Positions 1-6,335 of a DNA stretch of 7,526 nucleotides are shown piece after piece (positions within the stretch are counted from its first letter, which is position 1; each line of letters begins with the position of its first letter). Under the pieces are notes generated by a model. It ran no database searches and was not told where the DNA came from. It was given only the letters and a program-made list of their open reading frames with translations. The stretch comes from an uncultured Desulfobulbaceae bacterium (GTDB taxonomy: Bacteria; Desulfobacterota; Desulfobulbia; Desulfobulbales; Desulfobulbaceae), in the NCBI GenBank assembly GCA_947260045.1, contig CAMYOP010000172.1:1-7526 (forward strand). Reading direction: 5' to 3'. The translations under genes were made by a program, and so were the position numbers.

Positions 1-1
1 T

Positions 2-145
2 GATGATCCTGTAGCTGCGGATGCCAGGGCAGCCTTGTTGTTCGATCGTCAGCCGGAGCGCATCGGACATATTCGACTCGCTCAAAAATGGGGCCTTGGT
101 ACGTTTGATTTTCAGAAACTTGAACAGAATAAGGTGAGCTTGTGA
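2..145 (+). CDS. DUF362 domain protein, C-terminal end only (5' partial)
   Basis: The reading frame enters from the left edge and ends at a TGA at 143-145, so only the last 47 residues are visible. They contain a stretch reading DDPVAADARAALLF, followed by a PERIGHIRLA segment and then GLGTFD. This matches the C-terminal pattern of DUF362 proteins, where a DPVAxDA motif is followed by a short PE-I-H-L-LA segment and a glycine-rich turn. DUF362 proteins are often found with ferredoxin domains in anaerobes; their reaction is not established. The stop codon overlaps the GTG start of the next gene by four bases (GTGA), so the two are probably translationally coupled in one operon. The next gene is itself a ferredoxin-type membrane protein, which fits a redox partnership. 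The family call rests on a short tail recognised by eye, and the start lies outside the window. Confidence 0.6.
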   Translation, partial: DDPVAADARAALLFDRQPERIGHIRLAQKWGLGTFDFQKLEQNKVSL

Positions 146-588
146 AGGCACGACATCTGGTCTGGCTGCGGAGAATCACTCAGACGATTTTTTTGTGTTT
201 TTTTCTATATCTTTTAATTGTCAGTCGCTTGCCCCAGGATATTTACCAAGACTACTCGGTGGCCTTTTCAACGGATCAAGATTTAAGGCTGAATCAACCC
301 GTGACGTTCTTTTTTCAACTCGATCCGTTGGTGGCTTTATCGTCCCTGCTTTCCGGCAACACCTTCATCAACGGATTTTTATGGGCGGCCGGGATTGTGG
401 TTTTAACCCTCGTGCTTGGACGGATTTTCTGCGGCTTTCTCTGTCCCTTCGGAACTATCCACCACGCCATCAGCCGGTTCAGACCCACTCTGAAAGGAAA
501 TCAGTTGATTCAGGCCAATCGCAAAACCCCCGCGCAACGCATAAAATATTTTTTGCTCAGCATCAAGAGCAATAAAATGATCCATTGA
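142..588 (+). CDS. NapH/MauN-like 4Fe-4S membrane protein, apparently 3'-truncated
   Basis: This 148-residue frame starts at GTG, with an AAGG Shine-Dalgarno-like sequence at 131-134. Residues 14-28 form a first membrane segment and about 75-95 a second. The second is followed directly by GRIFCGFLCPFGT, with C97 and C101 in the CxxxCP motif typical of NapH/MauN/NosR-type membrane ferredoxins. Relatives continue for several hundred residues with more membrane segments and cysteine-rich ferredoxin motifs. Here the family-like text runs to about RIKYFLL (residues 133-139) and is then replaced by a short polar tail ending IKSNKMIH. No ferredoxin CxxCxxCxxxC motif remains. The end coincides with a drop in GC and with the breakpoint of the opposing gene. 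The product as written is probably a non-functional fragment. In an intact form it would likely pass electrons across or along the membrane together with the DUF362 protein. Confidence 0.7.
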   Translation: MKARHLVWLRRITQTIFLCFFLYLLIVSRLPQDIYQDYSVAFSTDQDLRLNQPVTFFFQLDPLVALSSLLSGNTFINGFLWAAGIVVLTLVLGRIFCGFLCPFGTIHHAISRFRPTLKGNQLIQANRKTPAQRIKYFLLSIKSNKMIH

Positions 589-702
589 TCGTAATGAACT
601 GAGTGCTGTTTTAAGCAGAGTGCATCCCGTTGATCCAATCAGCAGGACAAAAAGCAGGAGAGCTATTCTGGTGAACGTTACCATCTTTTTGGGGTAGTCC
701 AT
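403..702 (-). CDS. Lipoprotein-like gene, apparently truncated; 3' half is antisense to the NapH-like gene
   Basis: The 99-residue frame begins at an ATG at 702. A second ATG at 684 gives a neater signal peptide, and neither start has a strong Shine-Dalgarno sequence. The N-terminus has basic residues, a hydrophobic run (about residues 13-23) and GSTGC with C27, which fits the broad lipoprotein signal pattern. After it comes a segment MDHFIALDAEQKIFY (residues 40-54). From memory this resembles small envelope lipoproteins in which the segment continues with EPGAE. Here Y54 (codon at 541-543) is followed by unrelated sequence that is simply the antisense of the NapH-like gene. I therefore read only about 541-702 as authentic and the rest of the frame as read-through. 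The function is unknown; the product would be an envelope lipoprotein. That this is a real gene start is a moderate-confidence inference. Confidence 0.45.
   Translation of the reverse strand: MDYPKKMVTFTRIALLLFVLLIGSTGCTLLKTALSSLRSMDHFIALDAEQKIFYALRGGFAIGLNQLISFQSGSEPADGVVDSSEGTEKAAENPSKHEG
541..558. other. Putative breakpoint joining two convergent truncated genes
   Basis: This AT-rich stretch is the last place where both the plus-strand NapH-like frame (R133 to about L139) and the minus-strand lipoprotein frame (Q50 to Y54) still look like their families. To its left the minus frame loses its family resemblance; to its right the plus frame does. By hand count GC is 265 of 540 bases to the left and 157 of 420 to the right. 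No inverted repeats, target duplications or transposase remnants are visible at the site, so an insertion sequence is not indicated. A microhomology deletion or an assembly chimera in the run of A and T bases are the two main explanations. Confidence 0.5.
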
Positions 703-964
703 AATCTTTGCTTAGTAAATCACTTTTTGTAGTAGTATTCCTTTCTTAGACAAATGACAGAGGCTTTATAATGGGTCGATGACTGGTAGGAAGGGAGAGA
801 ACATTGTCACCGTAACAGGCATGAGGATCTAAAAATATAAAGAAAAAGACCATATGTCCTGAAAGCCAGGAACAGATAAAAAAACACCCTAAAGAGTTGT
901 GATTCTCAGAGTGTTTTTTGTCTGGATATTACCAGGAGAAATTGTTCACTGTAATTGACTGTGA
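703..964. other. Non-coding intergenic region
   Basis: No convincing gene lies in these 262 bases. The region separates the start of the lipoprotein-like gene from the end of the AMIN gene, both on the minus strand. It contains the strong bidirectional hairpin terminator at 879-919 and a small perfect hairpin at 857-871 (TCCTG, five-base loop, CAGGA). A TATAAT at 767-772 on the plus strand has only a poor upstream -35 match at a short spacing. A purine-rich AGGAAGGGAG sequence at about 788-797 looks like a ribosome binding site but leads only to frames of a few codons. Confidence 0.6.
879..919 (-). terminator. Rho-independent terminator of the AMIN gene, bidirectional
   Basis: The arms at 879-890 and 908-919 pair over 12 positions with a single C-A mismatch: a six-base A/T block, then CAC opposite GTG and CT opposite AG. 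A GAG/CTC pairing inside the 17-base loop extends the stem. Because the outer stem is an A-run facing a T-run, transcripts in either direction end in a U-tract. It lies 46 bases beyond the stop codon of the minus-strand AMIN gene, where its terminator is expected. Confidence 0.8.
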
Positions 965-1945
965 TCAAGTACTCTTGGATTTATCAACGGTGTTAACGAT
1001 GATAACAAATAAGTTGTCCTCTTTGAAAAACACCTGCTGGAGATCATAATTGTGGTTCGGCGCCAGATCGATCACAACCCTTACCTTATCTGGATTCATA
1101 TGGGTGCCAATACGCACAGATTTTATAAACTTGCCATTGCATTCAATAAATTTGGCAACAGCTTTGATGACCTTTGTATCCATAAAATCACAGACCACAC
1201 GGGGCACATCTTCTTCAATACCAAAAACAATCGGTGGGTAGAAGTCATTGAGCTTAAATAGAACCATCTCACCACGGTTAGAGCTTTTGTCAAATTTTAC
1301 CGAGCTGAGCAGGGGAGGTTCATCACCTGCGGTAGCAGCTATATCTGGCTCTGGAACTGGATCCGGCTCTGGGGAAAGGACGGGTTCAACAGCTTTAGAT
1401 GCAGCCTGTTTTGTTTTTTTGACAGGTTCGCTTTTCTTTTTAGGCTCAGCAGCCTTTTTATTCTTAGCTGTGACTGTTTTTTTCTTTGCAGAAGGACTCT
1501 TTTTCTCACTGGTTAGCGGTTGATTGACATCACGCTTAGCGATTGTTATTGTGAAAGTTTTGGCCTGTTCATCAAACTCTTTTTTAATGTCTAGTTTGAT
1601 GGCGGAAAACAAGTCCAGAACAACTCTGGTTTTTTGTTTTGGTTCTTTATGCATGCCAACCCGGATTTTGTCGACATAGGTTGCGCGCACATTAATCGTA
1701 TTGGATACCTGTGATCCAGGAGCGGTGTCTGGAAAATCAATGACTACCCTGGGTTTTTCATCCATGATTGTAAACATTGTAGGAACATAATTACCCGTAA
1801 GGTAAAAGGTAATACGGTCTTCATGGGAAGAACTGCTATCAAGCTGGATATTTTCAAGGAGCGAGGGCTCTTTTGCCAAGGCTTGAAAAGAGCCAAAAAG
1901 AGCGGAAAACAACAGGACAGACAGTAAAACACAGATTTTTTTCAT
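965..1945 (-). CDS. Secreted protein with two AMIN domains
   Basis: I chose the ATG at 1945 (326 residues) over an upstream ATG at 1999, because it places MKKICVLLSVLLFSALFGSF at the N-terminus as a clean signal peptide, with likely cleavage after QALA (residue 24). A GAGA-type weak ribosome site precedes it. Residues about 28-136 form a first AMIN-type beta domain (PRVVIDFPD, KIRVGMH, TRVVLDL) and about 211-318 a second one built the same way (PRVVCDF, SVRIGTH, VRVVIDL). Between them lies a flexible linker: residues 145-184 carry 15 lysines in 40, followed by a Pro-Glu-Asp run (192-201). AMIN domains are known from the amidase AmiC and the secretin PilQ, where they bind peptidoglycan or localise the protein. 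No amidase or secretin domain is present here, so this is probably a periplasmic wall-binding or scaffold protein. It is transcribed alone, divergent from the radical SAM gene, and ends before a strong terminator. Confidence 0.85.
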   Translation of the reverse strand: MKKICVLLSVLLFSALFGSFQALAKEPSLLENIQLDSSSSHEDRITFYLTGNYVPTMFTIMDEKPRVVIDFPDTAPGSQVSNTINVRATYVDKIRVGMHKEPKQKTRVVLDLFSAIKLDIKKEFDEQAKTFTITIAKRDVNQPLTSEKKSPSAKKKTVTAKNKKAAEPKKKSEPVKKTKQAASKAVEPVLSPEPDPVPEPDIAATAGDEPPLLSSVKFDKSSNRGEMVLFKLNDFYPPIVFGIEEDVPRVVCDFMDTKVIKAVAKFIECNGKFIKSVRIGTHMNPDKVRVVIDLAPNHNYDLQQVFFKEDNLFVIIVNTVDKSKST

Positions 1946-2067
1946 ATGATTTCTCTTTATATCCAAAAAATGGTGTACAAGTGCAACTCTATTCCACAAT
2001 CAGCCAGGCGTAAATTGAAGTGATAATCAAACAATAATCGTACAAAACGGTTACAATCAAAATATTT

Positions 2068-2095
2068 GATATATCGTCTCCTGTTAAAAAGTCAA
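2068..2095 (-). promoter_or_regulatory. Candidate sigma70 promoter for the AMIN gene
   Basis: On the minus strand TTGACT (2095-2090, five of six to the -35 consensus) is followed after 16 bases by TATATC (2073-2068, four of six to the -10 consensus). It would give a leader of about 115 bases before the ATG at 1945. It is a pattern match only, in an AT-rich region where chance matches are common. Confidence 0.4.
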
Positions 2096-2140
2096 CCAAT
2101 TTTCGTAGTTTAACCCTTTAAGTAAAACATATAAATACTA

Positions 2141-4675
2141 ATGACACAATATTTAGAACTTGATCACATCCTTCCACTTGTTAAAAAACCAGGTCGCTAT
2201 ATTGGCCACGAAATAAATTCAGCAAAAAAATCCTGGCAAGAGTCTTCTGTCAGGTTTTGTTTGATCTTTCCTGATCTCTACGAAGTTGGTATGTCCCATC
2301 AGGGTTTGCAGATACTGTACCATATCCTCAACAGTCAAGATGGTGTGCTTGCTGAACGCTGCTTTACCCCGGATCTGGACATGGAAAAAGAGTTGCAAGA
2401 ACATGCAATACCGCTTTTTTCACTTGAAACAAGAACTCCTCTCTCTGCATTTGACATTATCGGTATAACCCTTCCCTATGAACTCTGCTATACCAACATC
2501 CTCACAGTTTTAAGTCTTGCTTGTATTCCTTTTCGCTCTAAAGACAGGGATGAAAATCATCCGCTGATTCTTGGCGGTGGCTCCTGCAGTATGAACCCGG
2601 AACCTGTTGCCGATTTTTTTGATGCCATTGTCCTGGGTGACGGTGAACATGTTATTATTGAGATTGCCACTTGTTTGGCTGAGGCCAAAACGAAAAATTT
2701 TGATCGAGCAATGACCCTTGAAAGCTTAGCCAAAATCGAAGGTATCTATGTTCCTGCATTTTTTGATGTGCGCTATGAGGACGAGACTATAGCTGCAATT
2801 GAACCGCTTAAAAAGCAATACCCCAAAATTACCAGGCGGGTAATCCCTGACCTCAATAGCAGTGTAGTGACGAGCCCACCTCTTGTTCCCACCATTAAAA
2901 CAGTACATGACAGGCTTGGTATAGAAATCGCCCGCGGCTGTACAAGGGGATGTCGGTTTTGTCAGGCTGGTATCATATACAGACCTGTGCGCGAAAGAAA
3001 CCTGGATGATATTTTTCAGCTTGCCCAAAAGGGTATTGAAGAAAGTGGTTTTGACGAACTTGCTCTCCTATCTCTCTCCACTGGTGATTATTCATGCCTG
3101 CTTGAACTCATGGTGCAGCTCATGGATCGTTTTACTGAAAACTATGTATCAGTGTCCATGCCATCAATGCGAGTAGGTACTTTAACACCAGCAATCATGA
3201 ACCAGATCAATAGAGTGCGCAAAACTGGTTTTACCGTTGCACCAGAGGCAGGAACTGACAGACTTCGTGAAGTTATCAATAAAGGGATCACAGAGGAGGA
3301 TCTCCTTGAAACCTGTAGTAATGCCTTTGAGGCAGGCTGGAAATTAATCAAATTTTATTTCATGATCGGCTTGCCAACGGAGACCATGGAAGATGTTGAG
3401 TCCATTGTCAAGCTTGCCCAAAAAGCACGAAAAACAGCCCAGGCAACAAATTCAGGAAATATCCAGATAAATGTTTCTGTTTCCACCTTTGTCCCTAAAC
3501 CACACACACCTTTCCAGTGGGACGAACAGATCAGTCTGGAAGATTCCAAAGAAAAAATTAATAAACTTAAAAAAATGCTTCCTCGCCGCGGTTTTAAATT
3601 AAAATGGCATGACCCCTATCAGAGTGCTCTTGAAGGGGTATTTTCTCGCGGAGATCGCAGGCTCTCAACCTTAATTGAAACAGCATGGAACGATGGAGTC
3701 AGGCTCGATAGCTGGTCTGAACATTATCATTTCGAAAGCTGGCAGCAGGCTGCACAAAAATGCGGTGTCAATCTTGAAAAATATCTCAGAAAACGTGATG
3801 AGTCTGAAATTTTGCCATGGAGTCATCTGGATTCCGGAGTTGATCTGCAATTTTTAAAAGATGAGCGGGAAAAAGCAGAGACAAGGTCTTATACACCAGA
3901 CTGTCGTGCCCATGGCTGCCAGAAATGTGGTTTGTGTGATTTTAAAACCATTCAACCACGTGAAAGCAAAAAATCTCAACGGGTTGTAACAACAGCTCTA
4001 CCTTTACTAAGAGAAAAACAACAGACAGAAAAAGGTGTCATCTACAGAGTACGTTATTCCCGTTTGATTGATGGTAGATTTCTTGGTCATCTTGATTTGT
4101 TGCAGCTTGTGTTTCGAATTATCAGCAGGATAAAACTTCCAGTTATGTTTTCCCAGGGGTTCAATCCTTCACCAAAAGTATCCTTTAGCCCTGCATTGCC
4201 TGTTGGAGTTGAAAGCCTGGTCGAATATTTTGATATGGAACTGGCTACTCCACTTGCAGACGAAAAACAGACCATGGAAGATTTAAATCACTATTTTCCA
4301 GATTATATTCAAGTGCTTGATGTCTGTCTACATGGAAAGGGACAGGCTGAAAAAAGTATTTCTCACTATGAAGTTACTCCCCAATCACCTTTTACTGAAC
4401 AACAAGTTGAAGCTATAAGCTCCTTCAATCAGCTCGATTCTTTTCTTGTTGAAAGAATCCGAAAAAGGAAACGAAAACAAATCGATATCAGGCCACTTGT
4501 CCAAAGGTTGGAGCTTGTAGAGGGAACACTTCTGGTTGAAATTATTGGGGAAACAGGCAGAGCTACTGTAAATCCTTTGGAAATACTGGAAAAAGTTGTT
4601 GGCATGGAGCGTAATGTTGCTTTGCTTGCTCGTATAAAAAAGGTTCAATTGGAAGAAGTGTACGCAAGTTGTTGA
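2141..4675 (+). CDS. Radical SAM protein (TIGR03960-like) fused to DUF2344
   Basis: The protein has 844 residues in three parts. Residues about 8-230 are the N-terminal domain of this family (LPLVKKPGRYIGHE, FPDLYEVGMSHQGLQILYH, LGGGS, LGDGEH). Residues about 255-500 are the radical SAM core, with C267, C271 and C274 in CTRGCRFC as the CxxxCxxC cluster ligand motif, then APEAGTDRLREVINKGI and FYFMIGLPTE. A second cysteine cluster, C588, C593, C596 and C599, follows near the end of the radical SAM part. Residues about 633-840 are a DUF2344 (TIGR03936, radical SAM-linked) domain, with GHLDL and SQGFNPSPKVSFSPALPVG. The two modules are separate adjacent genes in some bacteria and fused in others, so the length is normal for the fused form. 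The reaction is unknown. In several lineages a neighbouring RNase G gene is typical, but none is next to it here. The start is forced by an in-frame stop at 2132-2134, and no clear Shine-Dalgarno sequence precedes it. Confidence 0.92.
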   Translation: MTQYLELDHILPLVKKPGRYIGHEINSAKKSWQESSVRFCLIFPDLYEVGMSHQGLQILYHILNSQDGVLAERCFTPDLDMEKELQEHAIPLFSLETRTPLSAFDIIGITLPYELCYTNILTVLSLACIPFRSKDRDENHPLILGGGSCSMNPEPVADFFDAIVLGDGEHVIIEIATCLAEAKTKNFDRAMTLESLAKIEGIYVPAFFDVRYEDETIAAIEPLKKQYPKITRRVIPDLNSSVVTSPPLVPTIKTVHDRLGIEIARGCTRGCRFCQAGIIYRPVRERNLDDIFQLAQKGIEESGFDELALLSLSTGDYSCLLELMVQLMDRFTENYVSVSMPSMRVGTLTPAIMNQINRVRKTGFTVAPEAGTDRLREVINKGITEEDLLETCSNAFEAGWKLIKFYFMIGLPTETMEDVESIVKLAQKARKTAQATNSGNIQINVSVSTFVPKPHTPFQWDEQISLEDSKEKINKLKKMLPRRGFKLKWHDPYQSALEGVFSRGDRRLSTLIETAWNDGVRLDSWSEHYHFESWQQAAQKCGVNLEKYLRKRDESEILPWSHLDSGVDLQFLKDEREKAETRSYTPDCRAHGCQKCGLCDFKTIQPRESKKSQRVVTTALPLLREKQQTEKGVIYRVRYSRLIDGRFLGHLDLLQLVFRIISRIKLPVMFSQGFNPSPKVSFSPALPVGVESLVEYFDMELATPLADEKQTMEDLNHYFPDYIQVLDVCLHGKGQAEKSISHYEVTPQSPFTEQQVEAISSFNQLDSFLVERIRKRKRKQIDIRPLVQRLELVEGTLLVEIIGETGRATVNPLEILEKVVGMERNVALLARIKKVQLEEVYASC

Positions 4676-4835
4676 GAAAAAACATACTTTGCAGTACAGA
4701 TAATTTTGGTTTTTAAGTTTGATGGTGTTGAAAAAAATGAGCAATGGTGTGGCAATAATTTTTTTGACCCTGGGGTGAGAGGCAGTAGACCCTGGATGCA
4801 ATTAAACAATGTCCACTGTTGCCTGAGTTTTTACT

Positions 4836-4878
4836 GAGCCATTTTCACAGCTTGTGATAGGCTCTTTTGAGCCTGTCA
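4836..4878 (+). promoter_or_regulatory. Two mutually exclusive hairpins upstream of trpB2
   Basis: Hairpin A pairs GAGCC (4836-4840) with GGCTC (4860-4864) and encloses a perfect TCACA-GCT-TGTGA inner stem (4845-4857). Hairpin B pairs AGGCTC (4859-4864) with GAGCCT (4869-4874) around a TTTT loop, and extends outwards by four more pairs (TGAT with GTCA, one of them G-U). Both use the GGCTC strand, so they cannot form together. No U-tract follows hairpin B, so it is not a standard terminator. The start codon of trpB2 is 63 bases downstream. A regulatory role is inferred from the geometry only. Confidence 0.35.
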
Positions 4879-4929
4879 GGTTTGAATCGATACTTAAAAG
4901 CAAAAATTATCGGTCACACTTTTTTTAAC

Positions 4930-4935
4930 AAGGAG
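4930..4935 (+). promoter_or_regulatory. Strong ribosome binding site for trpB2
   Basis: AAGGAG lies five bases before the ATG at 4941, a near-ideal Shine-Dalgarno arrangement. It fixes the start and suggests efficient translation, in contrast to the radical SAM gene and dacB, which lack good sites. Confidence 0.85.
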
Positions 4936-4940
4936 AGGTC

Positions 4941-6272
4941 ATGAGCAAGAAGATTGTATTGCGCGACGATGAAATGCCTACCAGTTGGTATAATGTAGTT
5001 CCAGATATTCCAAATGGACTGCAGCCACCGCTGGATCCAGAGACCAATGAACCGATGGGGCCGGAAAAATTAAGTGTTATTTTTCCCATGGGCTTATTGG
5101 AACAGGAAATGAGTGCAGAACGCTTTATAAAAATTCCTGATGAAGTACTGGAAGTGTATAAAATATGGCGACCATCTCCCCTTGTCAGAGCAAGCAATCT
5201 TGAAAAGGCACTTGGCACCAAAGCAAAAATATTTTTCAAAAATGAAGGCGTCTCTCCTGTTGGCAGCCATAAACCAAATTCCGCGGTTGCCCAGGCCTAT
5301 TATAATAAACGCGAAGGTGTGAAAAGGCTGGCTACCGAGACAGGTGCAGGGCAGTGGGGTTCAGCCCTGTCAATGGCGACCAACAGGTTTGGTCTTGAGT
5401 GCAAGGTATACATGGTCCGTGTTTCATACGACCAGAAACCATACCGCAAATCCATCATGCAGGCCTTTGGTGCAGGCATCGTTGCCAGTCCCAGCTCGGA
5501 CACCAATACCGGTCGCGCTATTCTTGAAAGTCATCCAGATACTCCCGGTTCTCTTGGTATAGCAATCAGTGAAGCCATAGAGGATGCCGCCACCCGTGAT
5601 GATACCAACTATGCACTGGGTTCTGTCTTAAATCATGTTATTCTGCACCAATCCATTATTGGTCTTGAAGCAAAAAAACAGATGGAAATAGCAGGGGAAT
5701 ATCCAGATGTTATAATCGGTTGCTGTGGAGGTGGCTCAAACTTTGCCGGCCTCATGAACCCCTATCTGCCAGATCACCTTGAAGGCCGTAAAATTCGTTT
5801 TGTCGGAGTAGAGCCTGCGTCCTGTCCAACCATGACTGCTGGCAAACTGGCCTATGATTTTGGCGATGTAGCCAAAACCACACCACTTATTTATATGTAC
5901 ACCCTGGGCCATGATTTCATTCCCCCAGGTATTCACGCAGGTGGCCTCCGCTATCATGGTATGGCGCCAACTGTCTCTGCCCTGGTTGGTGAAAAGATCA
6001 TCGAACCTGTTCGGGTCCATCAGATGGAATGTTTTGAAGCTGGAATTCTCTTTGCCAAAACAGAAGGAATCATCCCTGCGCCAGAGACCTGCCACGCCAT
6101 CAGGGGTGCGGTAATAGAAGCGACCAAAGACTTAAACGATCCGAAAACCATATTGTTTAACTTTTCCGGACACGGACTAATTGATATGGGCTCGTATGAT
6201 AAATATTTTTCAGGTGAACTGCATAATTATGATTATCCTGAAGAACAGATTGCTGAAGTATTATATCATTAA
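4941..6272 (+). CDS. trpB: TrpB2-type tryptophan synthase beta chain (PLP enzyme)
   Basis: This 443-residue protein belongs to the TrpB2 group (TIGR01415-like), which condenses indole with L-serine to give L-tryptophan using pyridoxal phosphate in the cytoplasm. The PLP lysine is K111 in GSHKPNSA. The catalytic glutamate is E133 in ETGAGQWG; the W after GQ is typical of TrpB2, whereas TrpB1 has GQHG. The phosphate-binding glycine loop is CCGGGSNF (261-268), and SGHG (409-412) is the C-terminal site facing the cofactor ring. The N-terminal extension through the WRPSPL motif (76-81) and the PPGIHAGGLRYHG segment (328-340) are also TrpB2 features. No trpA or other trp gene is adjacent. This is common for TrpB2, which may salvage free indole or act as a serine deaminase rather than work in a tight alpha-beta complex. 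A gene for the cell-wall enzyme DacB follows 63 bases downstream and may be cotranscribed. All key residues are intact. Confidence 0.95.
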   Translation: MSKKIVLRDDEMPTSWYNVVPDIPNGLQPPLDPETNEPMGPEKLSVIFPMGLLEQEMSAERFIKIPDEVLEVYKIWRPSPLVRASNLEKALGTKAKIFFKNEGVSPVGSHKPNSAVAQAYYNKREGVKRLATETGAGQWGSALSMATNRFGLECKVYMVRVSYDQKPYRKSIMQAFGAGIVASPSSDTNTGRAILESHPDTPGSLGIAISEAIEDAATRDDTNYALGSVLNHVILHQSIIGLEAKKQMEIAGEYPDVIIGCCGGGSNFAGLMNPYLPDHLEGRKIRFVGVEPASCPTMTAGKLAYDFGDVAKTTPLIYMYTLGHDFIPPGIHAGGLRYHGMAPTVSALVGEKIIEPVRVHQMECFEAGILFAKTEGIIPAPETCHAIRGAVIEATKDLNDPKTILFNFSGHGLIDMGSYDKYFSGELHNYDYPEEQIAEVLYH

Positions 6273-6279
6273 GCAACTT

Positions 6280-6313
6280 CCTCGTTATTTGTCTGAGAGC
6301 AGCTGCACCGAGG
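6280..6313 (+). repeat. Short inverted repeat between trpB2 and dacB
   Basis: CCTCG (6280-6284) can pair with CGAGG (6309-6313) across a 24-base loop that holds the palindrome GCAGCTGC (6299-6306). GTTAT (6284-6288) could instead pair with ATAAC (6314-6318). No U-tract follows, so it is probably not a terminator and does not argue against cotranscription of the two genes. It may be chance. Confidence 0.25.
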
Positions 6314-6335
6314 ATAACACCAACATAGTTGAGAT

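Larger units (their letters stand above)
4676..4940. other. Intergenic spacer and probable trpB2 leader
   Basis: These 265 bases hold no convincing gene; the minus-strand frame crossing much of it looks like chance. There is no classic terminator directly after the radical SAM gene. Two short direct copies of GACCCTGG start at 4766 and 4788. A hairpin cluster occupies 4836-4878. A possible weak promoter for trpB2 is TTGAAT (4883-4888), a 17-base gap, then AATTAT, each matching four of six consensus bases. If that promoter is used, the hairpins lie upstream of the transcript; if transcription begins earlier, they lie in the leader. Confidence 0.5.

Noticed and set aside
541..558. Insertion-sequence scar at the breakpoint
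   Set aside because: No terminal inverted repeats, flanking target duplication or transposase remnant is visible.
195..575. 126-residue plus-strand open frame inside the NapH-like gene
   Set aside because: It is an out-of-frame shadow. The other frame has membrane segments, the CxxxCP motif and four-base coupling to the upstream gene.
786..830. Purine-rich AGGAAGGGAG followed by possible ATT/TTG starts
   Set aside because: The frames that follow end after a few codons, so there is no supportable small gene.
4385..4801. 138-residue minus-strand open frame across the end of the radical SAM gene
   Set aside because: It overlaps about 290 bases of a confident gene antisense, has low-complexity Phe/Asn-rich content, and matches no family I know.
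4845..4857. TCACA-N3-TGTGA as a CRP-type operator
   Set aside because: The half-sites are in the reverse order (CRP sites read TGTGA-N6-TCACA) with the wrong spacing. It is better explained as the inner stem of a hairpin.
4676..4940. trp attenuator with leader peptide or T-box ahead of trpB2
   Set aside because: No short frame rich in Trp codons, no T-box motif and no terminator U-tract were seen.
5736..6095. 119-residue minus-strand open frame within trpB2
   Set aside because: It is fully antisense to conserved TrpB2 sequence and has no features of its own.
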